From Larkinella insperata (GTDB lineage Bacteria > Bacteroidota > Bacteroidia > Cytophagales > Spirosomataceae): a stretch of 64,000 nt of DNA. Both the position numbers and the translations under genes were made by a program. Shown here one piece after another: positions 8,361 through 16,814 of this stretch. The stretch is from the NCBI RefSeq assembly GCF_026248825.1, contig NZ_CP110973.1, forward strand, positions 1,612,001-1,676,000, in the 5' to 3' direction. The notes below the pieces were generated by a model, which did no database searches, had not been told where the DNA came from, and saw only the letters and a program-made list of their open reading frames with translations. Each line of letters begins with the position of its first letter. Within the stretch, counting starts at the first letter, position 1.

Positions 8361-9161
8361 CTACAAACTCTGCGTTTTGGCAACGAGTTCCGCCAGGTCG
8401 TAGACTTTGACCGAATCTTCCCGGTCTTTGTTTTTAATCCCGTCGATCATCATGGTCATGCAAAACGGACAGGCCACGGCAATGGTGTCGGCACCGGTAG
8501 CAAGCGCTTCTTCGGTTCGTTCGACGTTGACATCCTTCCGGCCCGGTTCCGGTTCTTTGAAATACTGCCCTCCCCCGGCTCCGCAGCAGAGCCCTTTGGT
8601 CCGGGAGCGTTTCATCTCAACCAGATCGGCGTCCAGTGCCTGCAGCACCTCGCGCGGTGCTTCGTAAATTTTGTTGGCGCGCCCCAAATAACACGAATCG
8701 TGGTACGTAATCCGGCGCCCCTTGAAGTCCCCCCCCCCTTTCAGGGTCACTTTTCCTTCGTTGATCAGTTGTTGCAGAAACTGCGAATGGTGCAGTACTT
8801 CGTAGGTACCGCCCAGCTCCGGATATTCGTTTTTGAGCGTATTAAAACAGTGCGGACAAGCCGTTACGATCTTTTTGATGCCGTATCCGTCCAGCACCTG
8901 AATGTTCGCCATCGCCTGCATCTGAAACAGGAATTCGTTTCCGGCCCGGCGGGCCGGGTCGCCCGTACAGGTTTCCTCCGTTCCCAGAACGGCGAATTTG
9001 ATGCCGACGTGGTTTAATATTTTAACAAAAGCAATGGTTACTTTTTTATAGCGATCATCGAACGAGCCGGCGCAGCCCACCCAGAAGAGCACCTCCGGGA
9101 CTTCGCCGTTAGCGGCCAGTTCGGCCATCGTCGGCACACGGTAATTCGTTTCGGTATTCAT
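8361..9161 (-). CDS. CCG-domain iron-sulfur protein, HdrB-like
   Basis: A 266-residue cytosolic protein with two cysteine-rich CCG domains like heterodisulfide reductase HdrB and the LldE/GlcF electron-transfer proteins. Domain 2 is complete: C157, C192-C193, C231 and C234. Domain 1 has C30, C65, C102 and C105, but the usual CC pair is reduced to one cysteine (ETCTG). Such asymmetry is known in HdrB, where only one domain holds the unusual cluster. Its likely partner is the HdrC-like membrane protein at 10574-11914, with which it would form a split HdrD-type quinone-linked redox complex. A run of ten G in the coding strand (8729-8738) encodes three glycines and is a possible slippage site. 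The electron donor or acceptor is unknown. Confidence 0.85.
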   Translation of the reverse strand: MNTETNYRVPTMAELAANGEVPEVLFWVGCAGSFDDRYKKVTIAFVKILNHVGIKFAVLGTEETCTGDPARRAGNEFLFQMQAMANIQVLDGYGIKKIVTACPHCFNTLKNEYPELGGTYEVLHHSQFLQQLINEGKVTLKGGGDFKGRRITYHDSCYLGRANKIYEAPREVLQALDADLVEMKRSRTKGLCCGAGGGQYFKEPEPGRKDVNVERTEEALATGADTIAVACPFCMTMMIDGIKNKDREDSVKVYDLAELVAKTQSL

Positions 9162-9167
9162 CGTTGG

Positions 9168-10442
9168 TTAGCGGGTTGATGGATATTCTACCGGCGAGTT
9201 GATGGCCTGATAGTGACCATGCGCGATGATTCGGTAGAGATGAACCATAAAGTACATCAAACAGCCCAGGATTGCTAGCTCCATCCCGTATTCAATCAAG
9301 TTTTCGCGGGAGAGCAAATCCCTCCACCGGATAAAAAGCGGATTGTGGATCCGCCACCAGTAAGAAGGCTGGATCACCACCAGCGCGTTGAACAGGATCA
9401 ACAGGGCGAGCAATCGACGGTTCCGGAAATCCATGACGTTGATCAACATGGGCATCAGAAAGATAAACGCGTAATTGCTGAAGGAGTTTTTGTGGATAAA
9501 CATCATAAAGCAAAAACACAGCGTCCACAGAATTGGCAGGGCTTTGGCGTAGTTCATACGCTGCTTCAGGATAATGGCCCCTAGCGACGTGACGAGCACC
9601 GTCAGCGCGACACCAACCCAGAGCAGGGCGCGCGAGTAAGGCCGGAAATCGCCGATGAGCGGGCTCAGAACCGTCCAGAGATTGGGAGCAAAAGGCAATT
9701 CCGCAATGGACATCGGCGCCGTAAATTTCGTTCCGACCAGAGCCACCAGCCCGCCCAGCGCCGGCAGTCCCGTTACGGCCAGGCCAAGCACGTAGCGCAG
9801 CGGTTTTTGCACCAGAAAAAACAACGGGAGCAGCAGCAGAACAGGCAACGCTTTGGTGACCATCAGCGCCACCGCCATCACCACCCCAATCCAGAGGCTG
9901 TCCTGCGTGCGTTGCCAGACGAGGGCGGAAAGCGCCCCAAAAAACCACATCCAGATGTCCTCCTGTCCGCCCAGCACGCACAAAACCATCGGGCCGACCA
10001 GCGTGAGGTAGATTAGCATTCGCGGAAAAATATCACGGTATTCCGCCTGATAAACCCGCCAGGTCAGCCAGAGCGTCGCTCCTTCGACCAGAATCATCAG
10101 GAAAATAATGGCGTTCGGACTGTTCCAGAACGGCAGAAAAATCGCCGTGATGTACGGAAAGAGCGGGCTATAGGGCGTCCAGAAGTCCCGGTAGACCACC
10201 TCTCCGCGCAGGGCGTGCACGGCGGCATCGTAGAAAACCGGCACATCGGACCCCGATTCCTGCTTCAGCCCGACGTAGACGATCAGAAACGGCACGACCC
10301 GCAGCAGGATGAAGAACATCAGCATAACCGGCCCCTGCTGGCGAAAACTCAACTGGCTCAACAAATGCCGGAAACGAACCAGCGCTAGGGTGACCAACGA
10401 GCCAAAAAACGCAATCGCTATCTTGAAAAGGACTACTGACAT
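9168..10442 (-). CDS. Polytopic membrane protein, GT-C glycosyltransferase-like
   Basis: A 424-residue protein with about ten hydrophobic helices spread over its length. After the first helices a loop reads YDAAVHALRGEVVYRDFW, which fits the GT-C fold (GT87 or DUF2029 type), where this loop near the membrane surface holds acidic catalytic residues. Such enzymes transfer sugars from lipid-linked donors at the outer face of the inner membrane. The gene lies between the HdrC-like and HdrB-like genes, with 6 bases to the latter. That placement is odd for a glycosyltransferase. The substrate is unknown, and the call rests on topology and loop pattern. Confidence 0.6.
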   Translation of the reverse strand: MSVVLFKIAIAFFGSLVTLALVRFRHLLSQLSFRQQGPVMLMFFILLRVVPFLIVYVGLKQESGSDVPVFYDAAVHALRGEVVYRDFWTPYSPLFPYITAIFLPFWNSPNAIIFLMILVEGATLWLTWRVYQAEYRDIFPRMLIYLTLVGPMVLCVLGGQEDIWMWFFGALSALVWQRTQDSLWIGVVMAVALMVTKALPVLLLLPLFFLVQKPLRYVLGLAVTGLPALGGLVALVGTKFTAPMSIAELPFAPNLWTVLSPLIGDFRPYSRALLWVGVALTVLVTSLGAIILKQRMNYAKALPILWTLCFCFMMFIHKNSFSNYAFIFLMPMLINVMDFRNRRLLALLILFNALVVIQPSYWWRIHNPLFIRWRDLLSRENLIEYGMELAILGCLMYFMVHLYRIIAHGHYQAINSPVEYPSTR

Positions 10443-10573
10443 ATCAATAGGGAAACGCCCACCAGGCTCATTAATTTTCCCCCAATTCAGGTTGGAGCGG
10501 ATACCAGCGTAAAAGTAGGCAGTTTTTCCGTACGATGCGGGCGCGGGCCAAAATTCCGGCGCGGGCCAGCAGG

Positions 10574-11914
10574 CTATTGATTCACCTGCTCAGCCCAGTT
10601 GAAGCGGTCGCCGGGCGAAAATTTCCACGGAGCCATGTTGTTTTCGACGTTGCTGAACATGGCATTCCAGGAAGCCGGGGCCTGAGCCTCTTCCATGATT
10701 TTATACCGCCGGAGCTGCACGATAATTTCCAGCGGGTTGATGTTGACGGGGCACTCCTGCACACACGCCTGGCAGGTGGTACAGGCGTTGATTTCCTCGG
10801 CGGTGATGTAGTCACCCAGCAGGGTCTTGCCGTCGTCAAAGTCCGGGCCGTTTGTTTGCCAGCCCCGCTGGATGTCTTCAAGCCGGTCGCGGGTGTCCAT
10901 CATGATTTTCCGCGGAGAAAGTTTTTTGCCGGTTATGTTGGCCGGGCAAGCCGCCGTACAGCGTCCGCATTCGGTACAGCTATAGGCGTCCATCAGGTTT
11001 TTCCAGGTCAGGTCCCGTACATCTTTGGCCCCGAAGCGACCCGGCTCGGCCGGAGTTTCGGCCGGATCCGCCTGCGCAACGCCCAGCATCAGCTGCACTT
11101 CTTTCGTAATTTCCGGCATGTTTTTCATCTCGCCTTTGGGAGCCAGATTCGAAAAATACGTATTGGGGAATGCCAGAACGATGTGCAGGTGCTTCGAATA
11201 GGTCAGGTAAACGGCAAAGAACAGAATACCCAGAATGTGGAACCACCAGGTCAGCCGCTCTCCGATCACCAGCGCCGTATCGCTCCAGCCCGTAAACAAC
11301 GGTGTCAAAAACTGGCTGATTACAAACGGCTTCAAGCCCGACAATTCGCCGTAATGGCCAACAGCCCGTTGTCGCAGGACGGTATCCGATGCGTTCCAGC
11401 ACAGAAAAGCCGTCATCAGCAGAATTTCAAAGACCAGGATCAGCGTGGCATCGGTGCGGGGCCAACGCCCCATTTCGCGGTGGCGCTCCGGCTGAAAACG
11501 CGCCACTTTCGTTCCGTACCGTCGGATCAGAAACACCACACAAACCACCCAGACACCCAACGCCAGGATTTCAAACGTGTTGATGAGGAACGGATAGACC
11601 CCGCCGAGGTAGGGCGCAAACAGCCGGTGGGTGCCCAGAATACCGTCCAGTATAATTTCCAGCACCTCAATGTTGACGATGATAAAGCCGACATAAATCA
11701 CGAAGTGCATCAGCCCGACGGTTACGTTGGTCATCATTTTTTTCTGCCCGAACGCCACACGAAGCATGATGTTCAGCCGCTCGCCGGGCCGGTCGGTGCG
11801 GTCTTCCGCTTTTCCCAGCTGGATGGCGCGCCGGATTAGGTTGATGCGTCGCGTCAGGAACCAGGCCGCTGCTGCCAGGGCCGCCAGAAATAAAATTTGT
11901 TGAAGAATTGACAT
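10574..11914 (-). CDS. Membrane 4Fe-4S protein, HdrC/HdrE-like
   Basis: A 446-residue protein with an N-terminal cytochrome-b-like membrane domain (about five helices, residues 5-250) and a C-terminal domain with two 4Fe-4S clusters. Cluster motifs are CTECGRCTAACP (C313, C316, C319, C323) and CTTCQACVQECP (C378, C381, C384, C388). Histidines 70, 226, 242 and 244 in or near the helices could bind heme b as in NarI or HdrE. The ATG at 11912-11914 was chosen because the longer frame starts inside the tRNA-Phe promoter. The CCG-domain partner is encoded two genes later, so together they resemble HdrED or GlpC-type quinone-linked oxidoreductases. The physiological substrate is unknown. Confidence 0.85.
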   Translation of the reverse strand: MSILQQILFLAALAAAAWFLTRRINLIRRAIQLGKAEDRTDRPGERLNIMLRVAFGQKKMMTNVTVGLMHFVIYVGFIIVNIEVLEIILDGILGTHRLFAPYLGGVYPFLINTFEILALGVWVVCVVFLIRRYGTKVARFQPERHREMGRWPRTDATLILVFEILLMTAFLCWNASDTVLRQRAVGHYGELSGLKPFVISQFLTPLFTGWSDTALVIGERLTWWFHILGILFFAVYLTYSKHLHIVLAFPNTYFSNLAPKGEMKNMPEITKEVQLMLGVAQADPAETPAEPGRFGAKDVRDLTWKNLMDAYSCTECGRCTAACPANITGKKLSPRKIMMDTRDRLEDIQRGWQTNGPDFDDGKTLLGDYITAEEINACTTCQACVQECPVNINPLEIIVQLRRYKIMEEAQAPASWNAMFSNVENNMAPWKFSPGDRFNWAEQVNQ

Positions 11915-11918
11915 AGTA

Positions 11919-11949
11919 TTTGGTGTAATAAAAAAAACTACTACCTTTG
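11919..11949 (+). promoter_or_regulatory. Promoter of tRNA-Phe
   Basis: TTTGG (11919-11923) and TACCTTTG (11942-11949), spaced by 18 bases, match the Bacteroidota -33/-7 consensus. The tRNA begins 31 bases further on. Confidence 0.8.
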
Positions 11950-11979
11950 CACCCACAAAAAACACCACTTGTGCTATTC

Positions 11980-12052
11980 GGTGATGTAGCTCAGTTGGTA
12001 GAGCAAAGGACTGAAAATCCTTGTGTCGGCGGTTCGATTCCGTCCATCACCA
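11980..12052 (+). tRNA. tRNA-Phe (GAA)
   Basis: A 73-nt cloverleaf without an encoded CCA. The acceptor stem pairs GGTGATG with CATCACC, with discriminator A. The D arm is GCTC/GAGC, and the anticodon stem AAGGA/TCCTT encloses loop CTGAAAA with anticodon GAA. The T arm is GGCGG/CCGTC with loop TTCGATT. It has its own promoter and terminator and stands alone. Confidence 0.97.
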
Positions 12053-12061
12053 CTAAAAACG

Positions 12062-12098
12062 AAGCAGTTACGACAAAATGTTGTAACTGCTTTTTTAT
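12062..12098 (+). terminator. Terminator of tRNA-Phe
   Basis: AAGCAGTTACGAC and GTTGTAACTGCTT form a 13-bp stem with one G-U pair and a 5-base loop, followed by six T. The 180 bases from here to the next terminator hold no supported gene. Confidence 0.9.
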
Positions 12099-12274
12099 TT
12101 TGGTACAACATGGCGACGGATCGGTTTGTTAGCGAAAAGGGGCGGCAATTAAAATCAGACGGCCGTCCGGTGCAAATAATGTTTCAAAAGTTTTTCCGAA
12201 ACTAGTCGACTTAAACGCAGCATCGAAGAACCGATTTTGTCAGAAACAGCCGCTAAAAAGTCAGTTGCCATCAA

Positions 12275-12312
12275 ACAAAAAAGCGGGAGCCGCTTCTGAA
12301 ACCGCCCCCGCT
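12275..12312 (-). terminator. Terminator of the carboxylesterase gene
   Basis: AGCGGGAGC (12282-12290) pairs with GCCCCCGCT (12304-12312) with one mismatch. The A-rich run at 12275-12281 gives U residues after the stem on the minus strand. It is 18 bases past the gene end. Confidence 0.75.
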
Positions 12313-12329
12313 TCCAACACTCTAATTCG

Positions 12330-13970
12330 TTATTGCTTCGTGTAGTACGGGTCCAGGAACAGATACCGCGCCCGGTCCTTTTCGGTTTCCAGCCGCGTGT
12401 TAACATCAATCTGCATGTACTGCACGCTGTTGCCGCTGTTGATGGCGGGCCAGTTGGGCAACCCAGCCCCGTTCGGATTCGCGGTTTTGACGAAATTCGC
12501 AAAAAAGTTCTGCATCACCTCCGAGACCTTGTGGTCCTCGGGCGTCCAGGCATAAACCTTATTCTTTGAAAGATTGCCCATGGCGTACTCAATTTCTGCC
12601 GAGTGCACCGCGCCCCGGGCGGGTGGAATTTTTACCGCATTGGCATCCGTTGATTTCACTACCCCACCGGCCAGACCGGGTGCGGCATTGCCCATCTCAG
12701 GCACCATCGCCGGACGCGGACGCGAATAATAATACCGGTAGACGGGTTTCCCGCCCCCCGTTTTGCTCTGCAAATCCGCCCATTTCCAGGTACTGTAGGC
12801 CAGAAAACGATCACCGGCCAGAGCCGTCGCCGACTCCAGCACCTGCTCCTCCGTTGAACCCGGATACAACTTCAGCACCTCCTCCGCCCGGTCGCCGTAG
12901 AGTTTCCGGACCGCGTTGGCGTAGTTTTCCGGCGTGGGTTTCTCCTGGCCCAGAATGGCGCGCGCATTCATTTCTTCCGAATTCCAGCCGACCAGCAGCG
13001 GTACGTGGGCCTGTTCTCCCGCCGTATAAATGTCGAGCGGTGCCTTCGGGAAAAAATACCCGTCTACGGTTGCGCTAAACCGGGGCGCACCGGGTTTGCC
13101 GGTGGCTTCGAGTAGCTGTTCGGCCGGTATGGCCCGTAAATCCGCCAGCGAATTGCCCCCAACGGCTTTGGCAAACGCCAGACCGCTCTCTTCGCCCGCC
13201 GTCAACGGCACCGGTGGCAGCCCACCCAGCAGCGAACCGCTTTCACCAATCGCCCCGGCAATCAACCCTTTCGACACGGGCGACGCCATCAGACCACTCA
13301 CCGCAATCGAACCCGCCGACTCCCCGGCAATGGTAACCCGTTTGGGATCACCGCCAAAAGCCGCAATGTTTTGCTGAACCCAGCGCAGCGCAGCCGCCAT
13401 GTCGAGGTACGCATAATTGCCCGACGAACGGTGGGGCGACTCTTTCGTCAACTCCGGATGAGCCATAAAACCAAACACCCCAAGCCGGTAGTTGACCGTC
13501 AGGGCTACCATGCCCTTGGTTGCCATGCTTTCGCCGTCGTAACGGCCTTCCGAACCGTCACCGGCCATAAATCCACCGCCGTAGAAATACACCAGAACCG
13601 GTAGTTTCTCCTTTCCCGACTTCGCGGGCGTCCAGACGTTCAGGTAAAGGCAATCTTCACTCATGCCGTCCGAGCGGAAACCCATGTCGCCAAAAATGGG
13701 CCGCTGCATCGCCCGGGGACCGAATTTGACCGTTTTCCGAACGCCCTGCCAGTTTTTGACGGGCTGGGGTTCTTTCCACCGCAACTCGCCCATCGGCGGC
13801 TGCGCAAACGGAATCCCTTTGAAAGCGCGGATTCCGCTGGATTCGGTGACGCCCTCCACCATACCGTTGGCGGTTTTCACCTGCGGAGCCGCCGTGGACT
13901 TACTCGATTGCGCATCCACCAGACGAGCGACTAAAAGAGCGGATACTGTCAGGATTAAAAGGTTTTTCAT
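12330..13970 (-). CDS. Type B carboxylesterase/lipase
   Basis: A 546-residue secreted alpha/beta hydrolase with a Sec signal peptide (cleavage near VDAQ, residue 20). The carboxylesterase signature is intact: EDCLYLNVWTP, the oxyanion GGGF and the nucleophile elbow GESAGS with Ser218. The GXNSEE-type acid motif (VGWNSEEMNA) and a C-terminal His in the family position (RGAVHSAEIEY) complete the triad. These enzymes hydrolyse carboxylic esters in the periplasm or outside the cell. It is transcribed alone, divergent from the esterase-D-like gene at 14141 with 170 bases between. The natural substrate cannot be told from sequence. Confidence 0.93.
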   Translation of the reverse strand: MKNLLILTVSALLVARLVDAQSSKSTAAPQVKTANGMVEGVTESSGIRAFKGIPFAQPPMGELRWKEPQPVKNWQGVRKTVKFGPRAMQRPIFGDMGFRSDGMSEDCLYLNVWTPAKSGKEKLPVLVYFYGGGFMAGDGSEGRYDGESMATKGMVALTVNYRLGVFGFMAHPELTKESPHRSSGNYAYLDMAAALRWVQQNIAAFGGDPKRVTIAGESAGSIAVSGLMASPVSKGLIAGAIGESGSLLGGLPPVPLTAGEESGLAFAKAVGGNSLADLRAIPAEQLLEATGKPGAPRFSATVDGYFFPKAPLDIYTAGEQAHVPLLVGWNSEEMNARAILGQEKPTPENYANAVRKLYGDRAEEVLKLYPGSTEEQVLESATALAGDRFLAYSTWKWADLQSKTGGGKPVYRYYYSRPRPAMVPEMGNAAPGLAGGVVKSTDANAVKIPPARGAVHSAEIEYAMGNLSKNKVYAWTPEDHKVSEVMQNFFANFVKTANPNGAGLPNWPAINSGNSVQYMQIDVNTRLETEKDRARYLFLDPYYTKQ

Positions 13971-14140
13971 GGGTTTCTATTTCATCTGTCTTGATAAAAC
14001 GATTGGAACAAGTAGTAAAGCGGACCGTTCCCTGAGTTAGTCGAACAAACCGCGTTAGGGAGCAATAATAATTATTAAAACTGAGAATTAATGCTTCAAA
14101 GTTGGGTAAGCCCAACCAAAAGAATCCAACTAAATCCCTG

Positions 14141-15208
14141 ATGTTCCCAATTCGACTCGAACTAACGACCCCCGACGACGACCGGCCCGTGTTCGTCTCC
14201 GGTAGCTTTTGCCAGTGGCAGCCGGATGCCGAACAATTTAAGTTGCACAAAACGGCGCCCGGGCAGTATTCCATTGAGCTTCCGGGCGAATTAGCGGTTG
14301 AAGAACCGCCCGAATACAAATACACGCGGGGCGGCTGGGATTCGGTCGAGTTGAGTGCGGCCGGAGAAAGTGTACCCAACCGAGTGTTTCAGTCGCCGTC
14401 CGGCGTTCAGCAGGATTCCGTTCCGCACTGGCGGTGGAACGGCTTGCCCTTCAACCCGGATTTTCTGCCCAGAACGGATCTGGTGAGCCATGCCTTCAGC
14501 TTGCCCCAATTGGATACGACCCGTCGGGTTCAGGTGCTGCTGCCGTACGACTACGAGGCTACCCAAAACCGCTATCCGGTTTTATACCTGAACGACGGGC
14601 AAAATCTATTTGGCGAAGGATCGCCGTTTGGCAACTGGAATATCGACCAGAAACTGGCGGTGCTGGCCCACCGGCAGCACCACCGCATTCTTGTTGTTTC
14701 CATTGACCACGGCGAAGAAGAGCGCATTGCCGAATACCTGCCGTATAATTCCGAACTGGCTCAGGGACGGGGCCGCGCGTACCTCGACTTTGTTGTTCAC
14801 ACCTTGAAACCGCATATTGACGCCACTTACCGCACCCGGCCCGAGCGCACCGCCACCGGCATGGGGGGTAGTTCGATGGGCGGTTTGATCAGCGTGTATG
14901 CCGGTTTGCTCCACCCGACGGTGTTTGGACAGCTTATGGTATTTTCGCCCGCGCTCTGGACCACGCCGAAAGTCTACGCCGATAGTCTGCGGTTTTACGC
15001 CCCGGAGCCGACGCGCGTGTACCTGTACGGCGGAGAACAGGAGTCGCGGTTTATGGTCCCGGCGATGGAGCGCCTGCAAAAATCGCTGCTGCGGAGAAAG
15101 GGGCACGAAACGCTGGAAATTGAACTTTCTATCGACCCGGACGGTGAACACAATGAAAGCCGCTGGAGCCGGGAATTTCCGAGGGCGGTGGAGTGGTTGT
15201 TTTTCTGA
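14141..15208 (+). CDS. Esterase-D-like hydrolase with N-terminal carbohydrate-binding-like domain
   Basis: A 355-residue cytosolic protein. The first 90 residues (MFPIRLELTTPDDDRPVFVSG onward) look like a CBM20/CBM48-type beta-sandwich. An esterase D (PF00756) alpha/beta hydrolase follows, with LLPYDYEATQNRYPVLYLNDGQ, the nucleophile elbow GGSSMGG and a late GEHNESRW histidine. The family includes enterochelin esterases and acyl-sugar or formylglutathione hydrolases. The ATG at 14141 was chosen over an upstream TTG at 14102, which lies in a small inverted repeat. It ends 30 bases before leucyl aminopeptidase, which has its own promoter. The substrate is unknown. Confidence 0.85.
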   Translation: MFPIRLELTTPDDDRPVFVSGSFCQWQPDAEQFKLHKTAPGQYSIELPGELAVEEPPEYKYTRGGWDSVELSAAGESVPNRVFQSPSGVQQDSVPHWRWNGLPFNPDFLPRTDLVSHAFSLPQLDTTRRVQVLLPYDYEATQNRYPVLYLNDGQNLFGEGSPFGNWNIDQKLAVLAHRQHHRILVVSIDHGEEERIAEYLPYNSELAQGRGRAYLDFVVHTLKPHIDATYRTRPERTATGMGGSSMGGLISVYAGLLHPTVFGQLMVFSPALWTTPKVYADSLRFYAPEPTRVYLYGGEQESRFMVPAMERLQKSLLRRKGHETLEIELSIDPDGEHNESRWSREFPRAVEWLFF

Positions 15209-15212
15209 TTGT

Positions 15213-15220
15213 TACCTTTG
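15213..15220 (+). promoter_or_regulatory. Promoter -7 element for leucyl aminopeptidase
   Basis: TACCTTTG, a perfect TAnnTTTG element, lies 18 bases before the ATG at 15239 and 4 bases after the previous stop. No clear -33 element is seen. Confidence 0.6.
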
Positions 15221-15238
15221 CGGTATTCGCCTTTACTT

Positions 15239-16708
15239 ATGACCATTCAACTGACTTCCAGCCCATCCTCAACGGCCCATACGCTGGTCATTCCCGTTCA
15301 GCAGACGGACGAGCTGGCCCATAGGCTTCAGACGCTGGCCGACCGTTTCCAACTGAACGCAGCGGTCCTGCAGCACGATTTCAAAGCCGAATTCAAAGAA
15401 GCTCTTTCCCTCTATCAACCCGACGGAAAAAAAATTTACCTGCTCGGCCTGGGAAAACAGCCGACGGCCATCGTCTGGCTGCGGGCTTTTCGGGATCTTT
15501 TTTTCCGGCAAAAGACCCGGCTGACCCAGACCGTCGCCGTTGATTTGAGCGGCTTCGAGCCAGAAACGATCGAAGCTGTTTTGCTGGGAATCCGCTGGGG
15601 GGGCTATAACCTGAAACTACACGTCACGGACCAAGCCGAACCAACGGATTTTTATGCTGAAGAAGGCCGCCTGACCATTCAGGTAACCGACCACCAGCAA
15701 CTCGCTTCCGAGCAGGCCCTTCGTCGCGCCGAAGCCCTTGCCGACACGCACCGGCAGATGCTGGACCTGATGAATTCGCCGTCCAACTACAAAACTCCGC
15801 AGACGCTGGCCGACTGGGCGATGGCTTCCGGGCAACGGCACGGTTATTCGGTAACGGTTTTCGATAAAGCCGAAATGGAAGAGCGGGGGCTTCAGGCTCT
15901 CTTGAGTGTCAACCAGGGCAGCGCCCACCCGCCGGTTTTTATCATCGCCGAATACAAACCGACCGATCAGCCCGGTGCCAAAAAGGTGGGGATCGTCGGC
16001 AAGGGCATTACGTTCGACACGGGTGGCATTTCCATCAAACCGTCGACCAACATGCACCTCATGAAAAGCGATATGGGCGGGGCGGCTGCGGTATTGGGCA
16101 CAATGGAGGTGGCCGCGAAACTTCAGTTGCCGGTTCACCTCATCGGTATTGTGCCTTCCACGGAGAATATGGTGGACGGGCAGGCAACCAAACCCGGCGA
16201 CGTGATTGGCTCCTACCTCGGCAAAACCATTGAAGTAATTGATACCGACGCGGAAGGCCGCATCATCCTGGCCGATGGTCTGGGTTACATGGTGCGTAAC
16301 TTCCAGCCCGACGTGCTGATCGATCTGGCCACCCTGACCGGCAGCGTCATTGCAACGCTGGGATACCATGCCGCCGGGTTGTTCAGCAACAACGATGAGC
16401 TGACGGCCCAACTGCTCCAATCGGCCCGCCAGACCGGGGAGCAACTGTGGCCGCTGCCGCTTTGGGATGAATACAAAGAAGACATTAAATCGGATGTGGC
16501 CGATCTGAAAAATTTCAGCGGCAAACCGGTGGCCGGGGCAATCAGTGCCGCCAAGTTCCTGGAAGTCTTTACGGAATCGCATCCGGCCTGGGCGCATATG
16601 GACATTGCCGGAATGGCTTTTGCCGATACGGAGTTTGGGACCCAGAAAAACGCAACGGGTTTTGGCATCCGGCTTTTGATTGATTTCCTGCAGCATCTAA
16701 ACGGATAA
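15239..16708 (+). CDS. pepA: Leucyl aminopeptidase (M17 family)
   Basis: A 489-residue M17 metalloaminopeptidase that removes N-terminal residues from peptides in the cytosol as a hexamer. The C-terminal catalytic domain shows KGITFDTGGISIKPS, MKSDMGGAAAVLG and the metal-binding signature NTDAEGR-like DTDAEGRIILADGL, with all lysine, aspartate and glutamate ligands present. The N-terminal half is the more variable M17 N-domain. The ATG at 15239 was preferred over an upstream TTG because a -7 element lies between them. Symbol pepA is by family; the enzyme may equally be a general cytosol aminopeptidase. Confidence 0.92.
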   Translation: MTIQLTSSPSSTAHTLVIPVQQTDELAHRLQTLADRFQLNAAVLQHDFKAEFKEALSLYQPDGKKIYLLGLGKQPTAIVWLRAFRDLFFRQKTRLTQTVAVDLSGFEPETIEAVLLGIRWGGYNLKLHVTDQAEPTDFYAEEGRLTIQVTDHQQLASEQALRRAEALADTHRQMLDLMNSPSNYKTPQTLADWAMASGQRHGYSVTVFDKAEMEERGLQALLSVNQGSAHPPVFIIAEYKPTDQPGAKKVGIVGKGITFDTGGISIKPSTNMHLMKSDMGGAAAVLGTMEVAAKLQLPVHLIGIVPSTENMVDGQATKPGDVIGSYLGKTIEVIDTDAEGRIILADGLGYMVRNFQPDVLIDLATLTGSVIATLGYHAAGLFSNNDELTAQLLQSARQTGEQLWPLPLWDEYKEDIKSDVADLKNFSGKPVAGAISAAKFLEVFTESHPAWAHMDIAGMAFADTEFGTQKNATGFGIRLLIDFLQHLNG

Positions 16709-16814
16709 AGAGGATCAAGCGCGGTTAAAGGGTCCAGGTCAAAACTCACCCTACTGCCAAAACAATTCAATCATAAAACCATTTTAACGATCAAAACCAT
16801 TTACGTCATAAATC

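Noticed and set aside
10535..11839. Long plus-strand open frame over the HdrC-like gene
   Set aside because: It is antisense to a gene with intact 4Fe-4S motifs and its own product resembles no protein; typical of GC-rich shadow frames.
11947..12205. Short frames over tRNA-Phe and its terminator
   Set aside because: They read through the tRNA and terminator; no support for translation.
13971..14140. Upstream TTG start at 14102 for the esterase-D-like gene
   Set aside because: It starts inside a small inverted repeat (GTTGGGTAAGCCCAAC) and adds residues unlike the domain; ATG 14141 begins at the beta-sandwich.
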